64,000 bases of DNA from Neobacillus novalis NBRC 102450 (GCF_001591805.1 NZ_BCVP01000002.1:1-64000); one strand, 5' to 3'; shown: positions 42,268 to 52,145, counted from the stretch's first letter. Notes: generated by a model not told the origin, from the sequence alone. A program made the numbers and translations.

Positions 42268-43626
42268 CTAGAATGGTTTAAATGGAAATTTAAACCCGCC
42301 TTTTTTCCCTTTTGGACCTCTTGGATTCATACCTGTCATTTGCTTCATCATTTTTTTCATGTCTTCAAACTGCTTGAGCAAACGGTTCACCTCTGTGACA
42401 GTCCGGCCGCTGCCTTTGGCAATCCGGTTTTTGCGTTTGGAGTTCAAGATTTCCGGGTTGTTTTTTTCTGCCTTGGTCATCGACCTAATGATGGCTTCTA
42501 CATGGGCAATTTGCTTCTCATCGATTTGCATATTATTTAAACCTTTGATTTTGTTTGCGCCAGGCATCATTTTTAATAATTCATCAAGCGGACCAAGATT
42601 ACGAACCTGGCCGAGCTGTTCCAAAAAATCCTCCAGTGTAAATGTTGCTGTCCGCATTTTCTGCTCTAACTCTTTCGCCTTTTGTTCGTCAACATTTGCT
42701 TGTGCCTTTTCAATCAGGGTCAGCACATCGCCCATGCCGAGAATTCTTGAGGCCATTCGTTCCGGGTGAAACGGTTCCAATGCGTCCATTTTCTCGCCAA
42801 GACCGACAAATTTAATCGGCGTTTGGGTAACGGCGCGGATGGAGAGTGCGGCCCCGCCTCGAGTATCACCGTCTAGCTTTGTCAAAACAACGCCGGTTAA
42901 ACCCAGTTGTTCATTAAAGCTTTGGGCCACATTGACAGCATCCTGCCCTGTCATGGCATCAACAACAAGGAAGATTTCATCCGGTTTGGTTAATTCTTTA
43001 ATGTCCTTCAACTCGCCCATTAACGCTTCATCGACATGCAGACGGCCAGCGGTGTCAATCAGGACATAATCATGATGTTCCTCTTTCGCCTTCTCAATTG
43101 CCTGCTTGGCAATTTCAACCGGGCTCACTTGATCGCCGAGCGAAAAAACCGGCATGTCTAATTGTTTGCCGAGAGTTTGCAGCTGCTTGATTGCGGCCGG
43201 ACGGTAAATGTCCGCGGCAACAAGCAATGGTTTGCGATTATACTTCTTTCGAAGCAGGAGCGAAAGCTTTCCTGTTGTCGTTGTTTTACCAGCACCCTGG
43301 AGCCCGACCATCATGATGACCGTTGGCGGTCGGTTTGATGCTGCAATCTTGCTTTGCTCACCTCCCATTAAAGCGGTCAATTCCTCATTAACAATTTTAA
43401 TGATTTGCTGACCTGGAGATAAGCTCTTTAGTACTTCCACCCCTACTGCACGTTCGCTGACTTTTTTTACAAAGTCTTTGACAACTTTGAAGTTTACGTC
43501 TGCTTCGAGCAGTGCAAGGCGGACTTCGCGCATCATTTCTTTAACATCCGCTTCTGAGACCTTTCCTTTTCCACGGATTTTTTGGATGGTATTTTGCAGT
43601 CGGTCGGCTAATCCTTCAAATGCCAT
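42268..43626 (-). CDS. ffh: Signal recognition particle protein Ffh
   Basis: A 452-residue SRP54 homologue. N domain (1-85); G domain with GLQGAGKTTTTGKL, DTAGRLHVDE and TKLDGDTRGG; methionine-rich M domain from about residue 300. It binds 4.5S/6S scRNA and signal sequences and docks on FtsY. It follows ylxM by 12 bases. Confidence 0.98.
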   Translation of the reverse strand: MAFEGLADRLQNTIQKIRGKGKVSEADVKEMMREVRLALLEADVNFKVVKDFVKKVSERAVGVEVLKSLSPGQQIIKIVNEELTALMGGEQSKIAASNRPPTVIMMVGLQGAGKTTTTGKLSLLLRKKYNRKPLLVAADIYRPAAIKQLQTLGKQLDMPVFSLGDQVSPVEIAKQAIEKAKEEHHDYVLIDTAGRLHVDEALMGELKDIKELTKPDEIFLVVDAMTGQDAVNVAQSFNEQLGLTGVVLTKLDGDTRGGAALSIRAVTQTPIKFVGLGEKMDALEPFHPERMASRILGMGDVLTLIEKAQANVDEQKAKELEQKMRTATFTLEDFLEQLGQVRNLGPLDELLKMMPGANKIKGLNNMQIDEKQIAHVEAIIRSMTKAEKNNPEILNSKRKNRIAKGSGRTVTEVNRLLKQFEDMKKMMKQMTGMNPRGPKGKKGGFKFPFKPF

Positions 43627-43638
43627 TCATGCCGCCTC

Positions 43639-43974
43639 CTAATCTAATTTCTCAAGCTCGGCAACAGTTTCTAACATTGCCTGCTTTGAAGGGTTCTCCT
43701 CATTAAGCAATTCTCTTACGTGCGTGATTAGTTTTGCGCGCTCTTGAAATTTTTGGAATAATTGCAGCTTTTCCTCATACTCCTCGAGCATTGCTTCCGT
43801 CCGTTTAATATTATCATACACGGCCTGACGGCTTACGTCATACTCTTCGGCAATTTCTCCAAGAGAGTAATCATCTAAATAATAGAGAGACATGTAGCTT
43901 TGCTGCTTTGGTGTTAACAACGAATAGTAAAAATCATAAAGATAGTTTATTCGTGTTGTCTTTTCAAGCATCAT
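43639..43974 (-). CDS. ylxM: YlxM family HTH protein
   Basis: A 111-residue sigma-70-region-4-like helix-turn-helix protein: [41 protein letters not shown] spans residues about 20-60, with key residues QQSYM and SRQAVYDNI. YlxM is an accessory of the SRP pathway in Gram-positive cocci. GGAGGG lies ten bases before the first ATG. In B. subtilis ylxM directly follows ftsY; here an eight-gene operon separates them. Confidence 0.94.
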   Translation of the reverse strand: MMLEKTTRINYLYDFYYSLLTPKQQSYMSLYYLDDYSLGEIAEEYDVSRQAVYDNIKRTEAMLEEYEEKLQLFQKFQERAKLITHVRELLNEENPSKQAMLETVAELEKLD

Positions 43975-44024
43975 GCATGGGTTCCCTCCAATACCAATGT
44001 TAAGTGAAAAGCCTTTACAAGAGT

Positions 44025-44053
44025 AGTTTACACAGTCATATTATTTCTGTCAA
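44025..44053 (-). promoter_or_regulatory. Strong promoter of ylxM-ffh
   Basis: On the minus strand a consensus TTGACA (44048-44053), 17 bases, TAAACT (44025-44030), about 55 bases before ylxM. It lets ylxM-ffh be expressed independently of ftsY and of the inserted operon. Confidence 0.75.
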
Positions 44054-44106
44054 GAAAATATCTTTACATATTCCAAACGACCAAGCCCCTAACTCCTTTT
44101 CCAATT

Positions 44107-46902
44107 TTACTTCTTTCTTTTCTTTGCTTCAAGCAAACGTTTCATTCGTTCTTCCTTTTCTTCAGTGGACACAACGGGTACGTTGTTCTGCTTCTTCGCT
44201 GATGTTTGCAGTTCCGGTTTCTGCGGCTTTTCCTTCGTTATTTCTTGCTTAGATTCTGTAAATTCTCGTTTGCTTTCTACCCCCGCCTTCACTTTTGCTT
44301 TAGCCCTTGAAAGCTGCATTAGTACTTCTGTGCCTCCCTGTTCACCTTTTTTCGAGGTTTTCTTCTGCAGGTGCAGCAAGGATAGAAATGGCTGGAAGCC
44401 TAGTCTCCTGATTAGAATCTCGAACACTAGAAGTAGGAAGGCAGCTAGTAAGAGCTGTTCACTAATTGGATCTTTGCGTTTTGGCTTTTGTTGTAACGGT
44501 CGAAACGCTTCTTTTGCCGTCTGCAGTTCTTTTCCGCCAGTAAGTGCGGCCAGTTCTTTTAATAACTCACTATTGGTCGCTTTTAACAAATATTCATCCG
44601 AATAGGGAACCGAAAAGCCAGTTTGAAACAATTTATCCTGCCCCTCCTCGGTCGTTTGTTTCACCCGTAAAAAATACATACCGGGCTTATTAGGAAAACT
44701 CACTTCAAATTCACCTGGAGCTGTCGGCTTAGAATTGGTGTCGATGACCGTACCATTTTGTGAAACCACCGATACATCAAGTGGAAGAAATTGCCCATCC
44801 GCTGCCTTTAATTGGACCACCGTATTGCCATTTTCTTTTTCGATTGTAAAACGGAACGGCTCGCTGTCATATTGCGGCAGCGACTTGACCACCAGCGTAT
44901 TCAAAAATTGCGGCCAGTTAGCCCATTTAGCCCAGTCACCAGACCATTTTCCCGTCATATCAGACGTAAACGCTAAGGTCGTTCCTAAGCCATAATGCCA
45001 CTCGGCAAGAACCGGATCCTTTTTTTCACTTATTAGCGGCACCTGCGCCATATTTTTCGCTGTTACCGCAATATAGGCATTCATTTTTGGAATTCCCTGT
45101 TCAAAAATGGCTCTCCAATCTGGATAGGGCTGCACAACAGGATAAAAAGGATGGTCTTCAATATACGTTCTTGTGGTCATAACCGTTTCCCTTGAAAGAA
45201 TGCTCGGAATAACGGATGCATCGGTTACATCGTAAAATCGTCCACTCCCCTGACCGGCAAGATCTTCTAACAGGTTTCGATCGGCATCCGATCCTAAAGC
45301 AACCGTTGACAACGTGATATTATTTTTTTTACCCTCTGAAATAAGCGTTTGATAATCACCGCCAGTGGCTGACTGTCCGTCCGTTAACAAAATAATGTGT
45401 TTTCTTTGCAGCTTCAAATCCTTTAACTCTTGATAAGCCTTTTCAAGTGAGGGGTAAATGTTCGTCCCGCCACCTACTGAAACAGAGCGGATTTTTTCTA
45501 TTACCTTTTTCTTGTTTTCAAGCGGTGCGGTTTCAACAATCACCCATGGGCGGTCGTCAAAGGCAATAAAACCAAGCGTATCTTTTTCGCGCAATAATTC
45601 TACCGATCGTGCGGCCGCTTCCTTTGCTAATGTCAATTTATTGCCGCTCATACTTCCGGATCGGTCAATGACAATCACCAATCCAAGTGAGGGCATCTCT
45701 TTTTTTCCTTTAATGTCCATGTCAACTGGTAATAGTTTTTCAATCGGTGTTTTAAAATAACCGCCGAGGCCAAAGCTGTCCTCTCCGCCGAGCATCACAA
45801 AGCCGGTGCCAAATTCTTTGACTGCTTTTTCAATCAAATTCATTTGCTGTTCGCTGACCTTCGTTCCCGGAACATTATTAAAAATAATCGATTGGTATTG
45901 CAAAAATCCCGCTAAGGTAGTAGGAAGCTTCTCGGGAATAAGCTTATCGGTGATTAACCCTGAGGCTTGTAAAATTTGTGCTAATGGGTCGTCTTGATTT
46001 CCTTGAACGACGAGTACCCTTGGTGTTCCTTTGACATTTGTGACCGCATAAAGGGTATTATTTTCGCTAAAGGTATCCTTTTCTGCGGCAATCTCAGCCT
46101 TATAAATCGACATTCCTGGCACGAAGGCATTATCTGAAAAGGAAAACTCATTTTGCCCCTCTTTTACGGTAATCTTCTCATGGAGAATATCTTTGTTGTT
46201 TAAGGAGATTCTTATATCAGCTGTCTTTTCGACGTTACTTGCAATCGAAACCACTAAATTTGCCTTTTCTCCCTCATAGAGAGTGGGAGGAACATCCAGC
46301 CTCGTGATGGCCATATCCTCACGAAACTTTTGCTTGAATCGGACATAATCTAACTCAAGCTTCTGATTTTTTAACAGTTTGGCAGCCTCTTTACTAGTAC
46401 CGGCCGTTTCATTTCCATCAGATAAGAGGACAATCCGGCCGCTTTGCCCCGGTTTCAGCAGCGAAGCAGCAAAGCCAATTCCCTCTTCGAGATTTGTTTC
46501 GCCATTGTTCACTTTCCCATTAAATTGATCTAACACTGTTTTTTTGTTTGATAGTGATTGTTCGACAAGCGCACCATCAGCAAACGACGCTATCGCAAAT
46601 GATTGATTCGCTTTCTTTGATTGGCTGCTTTCGTCAAGCCACTCGATTATCCCAGTTTCTGCATCTTCAAAACTTGCAGAGCGATCGACAAGAAAAATAA
46701 TCATTTCCTCTTTGATGGGCAGCAAAATTTGCGGAATCGTCAGCGCAAAAATAATCAAGAAAAATAGAACCGCTCTTAGACAGCCAATCACCACTTTATC
46801 CGGACTATTTGAAGCGTTTATATGTTTAAAGTATCGATAAATCAGGAAAGAAGCCGGTATTATTAATATAAGAAAGATGGGATATTTAAGCTCTATAGCC
46901 AT
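44107..46902 (-). CDS. Large membrane protein with two vWA domains
   Basis: A 931-residue protein, last of the accessory operon. Two N-terminal membrane helices (about 9-24 and 41-61) precede a vWA-like domain with DRSAS at 73-77. After a beta-sandwich region there is a glutamine-amidotransferase-like segment (about 293-390, PRVLVVQGNQ and MLGGEDSFGLGGY, no catalytic Cys-His obvious). A second, canonical vWA follows with MIDAS DRSGS at 413-417, GGGTNIYPSL and LLTDGQS. A late membrane helix (about 855-880) leads to a Lys-rich cytoplasmic tail. The start is ATG 46902 after GGGAGG, overlapping the preceding gene by 10 bases. Probably a metal-ion-dependent adhesion/assembly partner of the MoxR ATPase; the target is unknown. 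Confidence 0.85.
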   Translation of the reverse strand: MAIELKYPIFLILIIPASFLIYRYFKHINASNSPDKVVIGCLRAVLFFLIIFALTIPQILLPIKEEMIIFLVDRSASFEDAETGIIEWLDESSQSKKANQSFAIASFADGALVEQSLSNKKTVLDQFNGKVNNGETNLEEGIGFAASLLKPGQSGRIVLLSDGNETAGTSKEAAKLLKNQKLELDYVRFKQKFREDMAITRLDVPPTLYEGEKANLVVSIASNVEKTADIRISLNNKDILHEKITVKEGQNEFSFSDNAFVPGMSIYKAEIAAEKDTFSENNTLYAVTNVKGTPRVLVVQGNQDDPLAQILQASGLITDKLIPEKLPTTLAGFLQYQSIIFNNVPGTKVSEQQMNLIEKAVKEFGTGFVMLGGEDSFGLGGYFKTPIEKLLPVDMDIKGKKEMPSLGLVIVIDRSGSMSGNKLTLAKEAAARSVELLREKDTLGFIAFDDRPWVIVETAPLENKKKVIEKIRSVSVGGGTNIYPSLEKAYQELKDLKLQRKHIILLTDGQSATGGDYQTLISEGKKNNITLSTVALGSDADRNLLEDLAGQGSGRFYDVTDASVIPSILSRETVMTTRTYIEDHPFYPVVQPYPDWRAIFEQGIPKMNAYIAVTAKNMAQVPLISEKKDPVLAEWHYGLGTTLAFTSDMTGKWSGDWAKWANWPQFLNTLVVKSLPQYDSEPFRFTIEKENGNTVVQLKAADGQFLPLDVSVVSQNGTVIDTNSKPTAPGEFEVSFPNKPGMYFLRVKQTTEEGQDKLFQTGFSVPYSDEYLLKATNSELLKELAALTGGKELQTAKEAFRPLQQKPKRKDPISEQLLLAAFLLLVFEILIRRLGFQPFLSLLHLQKKTSKKGEQGGTEVLMQLSRAKAKVKAGVESKREFTESKQEITKEKPQKPELQTSAKKQNNVPVVSTEEKEERMKRLLEAKKRKK

Positions 46903-48668
46903 TTTCGATAAACCTCCCATTCCACCATAAGCAGCACTAGCACGATGAGCGTCAGCCAAAACCATATTGATCCATTTGGCTTCAATGCCAGTTCAGTATC
47001 ATTTGCGGTTAAATGATTCAATTTAAACGACGGGGCTGTCTCCGGTTTTTTTTCGCGATCATCAAGCAGAGCTGAGAAATAATACACCTGCTCATCAGCT
47101 ACAGCTTGGTAGATTCCCGGTTTATAGGGAGCTTTAAAATTCTCCGTATTTAACTGGAGTGAAGATAAGCTTTTTCCAGCTGAATTATAGATTTCCAAAA
47201 CGGACTTTTTACTATCAAGCTGAATCCACTTTTCCTCACCAGGCTGAAAATAGCCAAGAAAGCCAGTTTGCTTTGACAGCCACTGATAGCTATTAAAGAG
47301 AAAAATCGGAAAACCCGGGTGCAGTGGCCAATCGGTATTCTCAAGCGAAAAATTCATCAGGATAACCGGCTGTCCATTGATTGTTCCTGTTTGAATCAGC
47401 GGGTGTTCGCCGCTGGTTACAATGTTTTCCCAATTTCCCTTTATCGGGTTTGACGCGTATTTTATGTAAGTTTTGCCGATATCAACATATTCGGTGAGCG
47501 GCGAGTCCTTGCTCATGATTGGTTCCTTTAATTCAATAAGTTCATCCTGATTTTTGGATTTGTTAATGTAAATAACCGGCATTTTCGGCAATTCACTAAA
47601 CTGCAGCCCTTCTGCAAGAATGATTCCACTTTCCGTTGATCCTAGAGAGTTTTTTGCATCAAGCTGGACTGTTTTGATGCCCAAGGTTTCCAGCCCCTTA
47701 ATAAAAAAGGGATTCACGTCACCAAGTGCATCGATGGTTGGATTCAAGTCTGAGTAAACAGCTGTTAATTCATTATCGGCCGCGTAATGGTCCCCGGCTT
47801 TTATCGACGCTTGATAAAAGCGGTGCTCCGGCAAATCGGGAATATTTATCACCACTTGTTGACCGGCTGGAATCGTTACTTCTTGTTGGAAAACAACCGA
47901 ATCCTCACTGGTAATCACAAAGGGAAATGTTTTCGATTTCTTCCCTTGGTTTTCCAAAACGGCCAGTCCGGAAATTCGCTTTTCTTTAGCCGCAACCCCA
48001 AAGGAAAGGATGGCGACGTTATCTTGTATGCCGGCAGCATTGTGAATCTCATAGGGGATATTAGAAAGGTCTGATTTCAGGTCTGCCTTTTTTACAGAAT
48101 CAGAAAACAAATGAATCACCGTATCTTTATTATGTACTAGTGATTCTGCAAGCTTTACGGCCTTTTCGATATTTTCATGTTCGTATGTAACAGTAAGCCC
48201 CGCAATCTCCCGTTGAATCACGGCTGTATCGGTTTCCCGGCTCAATAGGATTTTCGGCTTTGCACCGGCATTAATCACGGTTACTTCCTGACCAGTTAAG
48301 CGCTCGGTCATTTGCTTCATCTGTTGTTTAGATTGTTCAATGAGCGGCTTGTCCGCCTTTATCGCTGACATCGTTGCCGATGTATCTACAATCCAAATGA
48401 TTTGTTCGCCCTTTATCCCCTCCGAGAACCATATCGGTTTTGCCAACGCCAACATTAATAATGTAAGAGCAGCGATTTGCAGCCAAAACAAGAGATTTTG
48501 CTGTAACTTTTGAATCCAGGGCGAGGCATTCCACTCATTCATAGCCTGCTGCCAAAGGAGATTAGCTGGGTTGATGACCGCGGTGTATTGTTTACGGAAA
48601 AAGTATAATAACACAACCAAGGCGATAAAAATGACAAGTATAAAAAATAATCCGTTCGCAAAGTACAT
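46893..48668 (-). CDS. BatA-like membrane vWA protein
   Basis: A 591-residue protein with the BatA N-terminal architecture. One membrane helix (about 5-25) and a second (about 60-78) are followed by a vWA domain with DTSAT at 95-99, a conservative Thr variant of the MIDAS DxSxS. Then come beta-rich domains and a C-terminal membrane helix (about 568-588). Start chosen at the third ATG of an ATG triplet, at correct distance from AGAGGTG. It lies six bases or so after the DUF58 gene and overlaps the next vWA gene. Such proteins usually work with MoxR ATPases; the function here is unknown. Confidence 0.85.
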   Translation of the reverse strand: MYFANGLFFILVIFIALVVLLYFFRKQYTAVINPANLLWQQAMNEWNASPWIQKLQQNLLFWLQIAALTLLMLALAKPIWFSEGIKGEQIIWIVDTSATMSAIKADKPLIEQSKQQMKQMTERLTGQEVTVINAGAKPKILLSRETDTAVIQREIAGLTVTYEHENIEKAVKLAESLVHNKDTVIHLFSDSVKKADLKSDLSNIPYEIHNAAGIQDNVAILSFGVAAKEKRISGLAVLENQGKKSKTFPFVITSEDSVVFQQEVTIPAGQQVVINIPDLPEHRFYQASIKAGDHYAADNELTAVYSDLNPTIDALGDVNPFFIKGLETLGIKTVQLDAKNSLGSTESGIILAEGLQFSELPKMPVIYINKSKNQDELIELKEPIMSKDSPLTEYVDIGKTYIKYASNPIKGNWENIVTSGEHPLIQTGTINGQPVILMNFSLENTDWPLHPGFPIFLFNSYQWLSKQTGFLGYFQPGEEKWIQLDSKKSVLEIYNSAGKSLSSLQLNTENFKAPYKPGIYQAVADEQVYYFSALLDDREKKPETAPSFKLNHLTANDTELALKPNGSIWFWLTLIVLVLLMVEWEVYRKWL

Positions 48669-48683
48669 CATCATCACCTCTGG

Positions 48684-49553
48684 TTAATAAAGGATTCTTT
48701 TCGCAGAACACTCATGAAATAAAAAATCATTTAGGTCAGCATCATCTGCCGTTAATAAATAACTGAACCCAAATCGGCGGCATAACGCTTCAAGCCTGCG
48801 ATTATGCTCTGTTACTTGCTTTCGATAGTTTACGAGAATCGAATCACTCATCGTGACATTCACACTTTCATTTGACTCACTATCAATTAATTTGACATCC
48901 CCCGAATAACTCGGGTCGAGTTCCTCCCTGCTCAATAGTTGGATTAGTTTCACCTCTTGTTTGGCGGCAGCAATAAATCGAAAAAGCGCTTCAAATGATG
49001 CAAGCGGCTCAAGACCGTCCGTGATAAGAATCGCCAGCTGATTATTTTTCATGCTGTTTTTATGAAAGTTGTCCGTAAATGCCCCGGCATCCTCTTGTTC
49101 TGATAACTGGAGGATTTCAAAAAATACATTTTTCCCATATACAGACCCTTTTCTGTTTACCTTTGCATACACCCCCGACGAAACCGGAATGAACGACAAG
49201 CGATCTTCACCACTCAGAGCAATATAACTAAAGGCGGCAGCGAGCTCCTTTGCTCTTTTCCATTTTGAAGCAATCGCCTGCATCGAACTCGAAGCGTCCA
49301 AAAAAACGGTAACTGCTAATTCTTGTTCATCTAAAAACCTTTTAATATAATGCTTTTGCGTCCGGCCGTAAATATTCCAGTCTATCTGGCGGACATCATC
49401 GCCGGGCTGATAAAGACGAAAATCTGAAAATTCCAGGGAAGCACCAAATTTATTCGCCGTCCTCCCCCCTTTATGAGCGCCGCGCCTCCGGGTTTTCGCC
49501 ATCAATCTCCGTTTTTGCAGTCGTGAAAGCATGGAATGCATTTGGGCTGTCAT
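48684..49553 (-). CDS. DUF58 domain protein
   Basis: A 289-residue DUF58 protein of the type encoded next to MoxR ATPases. The family motif YQPGDDVRQIDWNIYGRT (about residues 52-69) is followed by a vWA-like LDASSSM motif. A basic N-terminus and no membrane helices suggest a cytoplasmic protein. Its ATG overlaps the moxR stop by four bases. Confidence 0.93.
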   Translation of the reverse strand: MTAQMHSMLSRLQKRRLMAKTRRRGAHKGGRTANKFGASLEFSDFRLYQPGDDVRQIDWNIYGRTQKHYIKRFLDEQELAVTVFLDASSSMQAIASKWKRAKELAAAFSYIALSGEDRLSFIPVSSGVYAKVNRKGSVYGKNVFFEILQLSEQEDAGAFTDNFHKNSMKNNQLAILITDGLEPLASFEALFRFIAAAKQEVKLIQLLSREELDPSYSGDVKLIDSESNESVNVTMSDSILVNYRKQVTEHNRRLEALCRRFGFSYLLTADDADLNDFLFHECSAKRILY

Positions 49554-50557
49554 CGCTGACTAACATCCTTTCCAGCCTGCTCCAATACATCAGCAATCAA
49601 GTCATCCGGAGTCACACCGTTTGCCTCACCTTCAAAATTCAATAAAAGACGGTGCCTTAAGACTGGGATGGCCGTCCTCTTTAAATCGCCGATTGAAATA
49701 TGGTATCTGCCGGCAAATAGTGCTCTCGTTTTTGCCATTTGGATAAGACTTTGTAATCCCCGGGGGCCGCTCCCAAATTGAACATATTGTTTTATCCTTT
49801 CCGGTGCATCCGCTGAAGCCGGGTGGGTAGCATCAATCATCGATACGGCTGCATTTAGTAAATCATCAGAGACTAAAATTTCCTTCGAGAGCTGCTGCAA
49901 GGCTAAAACGTCTGATGAGCCTAAAATTTTATTTAATTGAGGAACCTTGATACCTGTCGTTCTTAAGGCAATCTCTTTTAGTTCTGCTTTGGTCGGATAG
50001 TCGACATGAACTTTACAAATAAACCGGTCCATTTGTGCCTCTGGGAGCGGATAGGTGCCTTCCATATCTATCGGGTTCTGTGTTGCCAGCACAAAGAAGG
50101 GCATGGAAAGCTGTTTTGTGCTGCCCATAACGGTTACCGTTTGCTCGGCCATTGCCTCTAATAGAGAGCTTTGTGTCTTTGGAGTGGCCCGGTTTATTTC
50201 ATCAGCTAAAATGATATGGCCAAACAATGGCCCTTCATGAAAGGCAAACTCCTGCCTGCCGTCTGTTCCGGGCTGCAGAATTATCGTCCCGGTAATATCG
50301 GATGGCATTAAATCAGGGGTGAATTGGATTCGATTAAACGATAAATCCAGGCATGACGCAATCGACCGGACAAGCATTGTTTTTCCAAGCCCCGGCAGCC
50401 CCTCCAATAACGTATGTCCTCCAGAGAAAATGCTCCACAGTACCTGGTCAATCACTTCCTCTTGACCGACGATAAAATTCATCAGCTCTTGTTTTACCGA
50501 CTTAAGCTGTTCGGCTGCCGTGATAAATTGAGTTTCTTTCTCTTTTAATTGAGTCAT
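49550..50557 (-). CDS. MoxR-family AAA+ ATPase
   Basis: A 335-residue MoxR ATPase (AAA_3 type). Walker A GLPGLGKT, Walker B ADEINRA, sensor 1 ATQNP and the C-terminal lid are intact. MoxR proteins act as chaperones that remodel vWA-domain partners. The start is ATG 50557 after AAGGAG. An upstream in-frame GTG overlaps the preceding stop and is less likely. Central gene of the operon. Confidence 0.95.
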   Translation of the reverse strand: MTQLKEKETQFITAAEQLKSVKQELMNFIVGQEEVIDQVLWSIFSGGHTLLEGLPGLGKTMLVRSIASCLDLSFNRIQFTPDLMPSDITGTIILQPGTDGRQEFAFHEGPLFGHIILADEINRATPKTQSSLLEAMAEQTVTVMGSTKQLSMPFFVLATQNPIDMEGTYPLPEAQMDRFICKVHVDYPTKAELKEIALRTTGIKVPQLNKILGSSDVLALQQLSKEILVSDDLLNAAVSMIDATHPASADAPERIKQYVQFGSGPRGLQSLIQMAKTRALFAGRYHISIGDLKRTAIPVLRHRLLLNFEGEANGVTPDDLIADVLEQAGKDVSQR

Positions 50558-50562
50558 TTGAG

Positions 50563-52134
50563 TCACTCCTTATTGGGATCAAGCAATAAAAAATAGTTTT
50601 TGACGATTTCTTCTAAATCAGCAGGGAGTTTTACCCGATCGGTACTTTTTCGATAGGCATCTGCATAATTCCCATATACTTCCTGATAGGACCGAAGCTG
50701 TCCTTTTAATATTGGTCCATTGCCTGCAAACTGTTCTGTCGGGCTGCCCTTTCCAATCATTCCGGAATCGGTTTCAAGATTGTTTTTACCGGCTGTTTTC
50801 TCTGGAATTGTTAGTAGTTGCCGAGAACCCGGTCCCAACCCGGCACCACTGCCACCGCCATTGCCGGTACCAGCTCCCGCTCCATTTCCTGAGCCTTGGC
50901 CAGTACCTGACCCATTTCCGTTTCCAGAGCCATTTCCATTCCCTTGTGAACCATTTCCTGGTGATCCATTTCCTGAGGGCTGATGTCCCTTGCCGCTTCC
51001 ATTTGAAGCACTTAAGGGATTGTCATTTTTGTTGTTTTGGCCGTTTGACTTTCCTCCCTCAGGCTGACTGGATGGACTAACGGCGAGTTGTTCGGACTGA
51101 ATTCCGTTAGCTAGCATTTCGCTTTTCAGACTATTAGCCGCCTCACCAAGTGCAGCTTTTGCTTCAGCAAGTTCCGTCAGTTTATTTTCTGAGTTTAGTG
51201 CTTCGGAAATCTTCTTCGTGAGATCTGCTAATTCTTGTTCCGAAAGCTGTTTATCTGAACCACTCATCCTGCTGAGTGCCCTCTTTTGACTTTCAGTTAA
51301 TGAATCATATTTTTTATTTAACTGCTCCAGTTCTTTTTGGATGTTTTTACTATCCTTCGCTTCCAGGGCTGCAGCCAATTTATTTAAATCAGCCTTTTTT
51401 AATTCCTGCTGCCATGCTTGGAAGTTTTCTTGTTTTTCCTGTTCCTTCAAGGCCTTTAGTTCCAGCTCTTTTTTTTGTTTAGCTAACGCTGCTAATGCTT
51501 CTTTAGGGTTGGAGGTTTTTGTCATTAGTTCCTGTGCTTTTTCCAGCGCTTTTTTCGCTTCCATGTTTTGTTCCTTTTTTGCCTTTTCTTCCAGCTTCTT
51601 TTCGACCTTCTTCATGATCGCCATTTCCGTTTCTTTTTTTGCCGCTAATTGCAGATTTTGATTGGGCAAAAAATTGAGGAGTGCAGAAATGCAGACAAAA
51701 ACCGCTGCTATCAATAGCCACTTTGGTAAAAAATAGCCTTTTTTCCGTGCCAAAACACGGTGCTGTTCCTTTTTCATCAAGGTAAGTGCATCAGCAAGCT
51801 GCAATTTCTGGAGCATTCCCTCTTCATCTAAAAACGAGAGGGCTGTTATGACGCGGTCTTCAGGAATATAAGCGTTAAATAGCTGTGCCGCTTCCCTCCA
51901 CCCCGGCCGATTCTGCCAAATTCGAAAAACAAATATCGGTAGAAGGAGGAAGCTGCCACTCCAAAGCATTTCATGGTAGAAAGGAATGACCATAACCCGA
52001 GCTGCCAATAGGAGAAGCGCTGAGAAGATAGAGGCAGCTAGAATCCAATAGTGGAATTCCACCATCGTCCTTTTGATTAGAAGCTGCCTGCGAACAGGCT
52101 TCAGCAACTGATAAAACTGGCTTTTATCCTCCAT
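50563..52134 (-). CDS. Coiled-coil membrane protein with Gly/Asn/Ser linker
   Basis: A 523-residue protein I cannot assign to a named family. Three hydrophobic segments (about 29-49, 58-73 and 138-157) are followed by a long Lys/Glu/Ala/Leu coiled coil (165-345). Next is a low-complexity linker of Gly, Asn and Ser (360-438) and a short conserved-looking C-terminal domain (455-523, LRSYQEVYGNYADAYRKS). The pattern suggests a membrane-anchored scaffold. It lies 11 bases after the permease gene and 5 bases before moxR. The linker is encoded by imprecise GGN-AAY repeats. Confidence 0.8.
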   Translation of the reverse strand: MEDKSQFYQLLKPVRRQLLIKRTMVEFHYWILAASIFSALLLLAARVMVIPFYHEMLWSGSFLLLPIFVFRIWQNRPGWREAAQLFNAYIPEDRVITALSFLDEEGMLQKLQLADALTLMKKEQHRVLARKKGYFLPKWLLIAAVFVCISALLNFLPNQNLQLAAKKETEMAIMKKVEKKLEEKAKKEQNMEAKKALEKAQELMTKTSNPKEALAALAKQKKELELKALKEQEKQENFQAWQQELKKADLNKLAAALEAKDSKNIQKELEQLNKKYDSLTESQKRALSRMSGSDKQLSEQELADLTKKISEALNSENKLTELAEAKAALGEAANSLKSEMLANGIQSEQLAVSPSSQPEGGKSNGQNNKNDNPLSASNGSGKGHQPSGNGSPGNGSQGNGNGSGNGNGSGTGQGSGNGAGAGTGNGGGSGAGLGPGSRQLLTIPEKTAGKNNLETDSGMIGKGSPTEQFAGNGPILKGQLRSYQEVYGNYADAYRKSTDRVKLPADLEEIVKNYFLLLDPNKE

Positions 52135-52145
52135 TTAACCCATCC

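Noticed and set aside
50826..51057. Repetitive DNA that could look like a tandem or CRISPR-like repeat
   Set aside because: Repeats are irregular, in frame, and encode a Gly/Asn/Ser linker within a complete protein; no constant repeat with unique spacers.
50720..51080. Plus-strand frames of 87-122 codons, proline-rich, opposite the linker
   Set aside because: They are antisense shadows of the Gly-rich coding repeat, without ribosome sites or family motifs.
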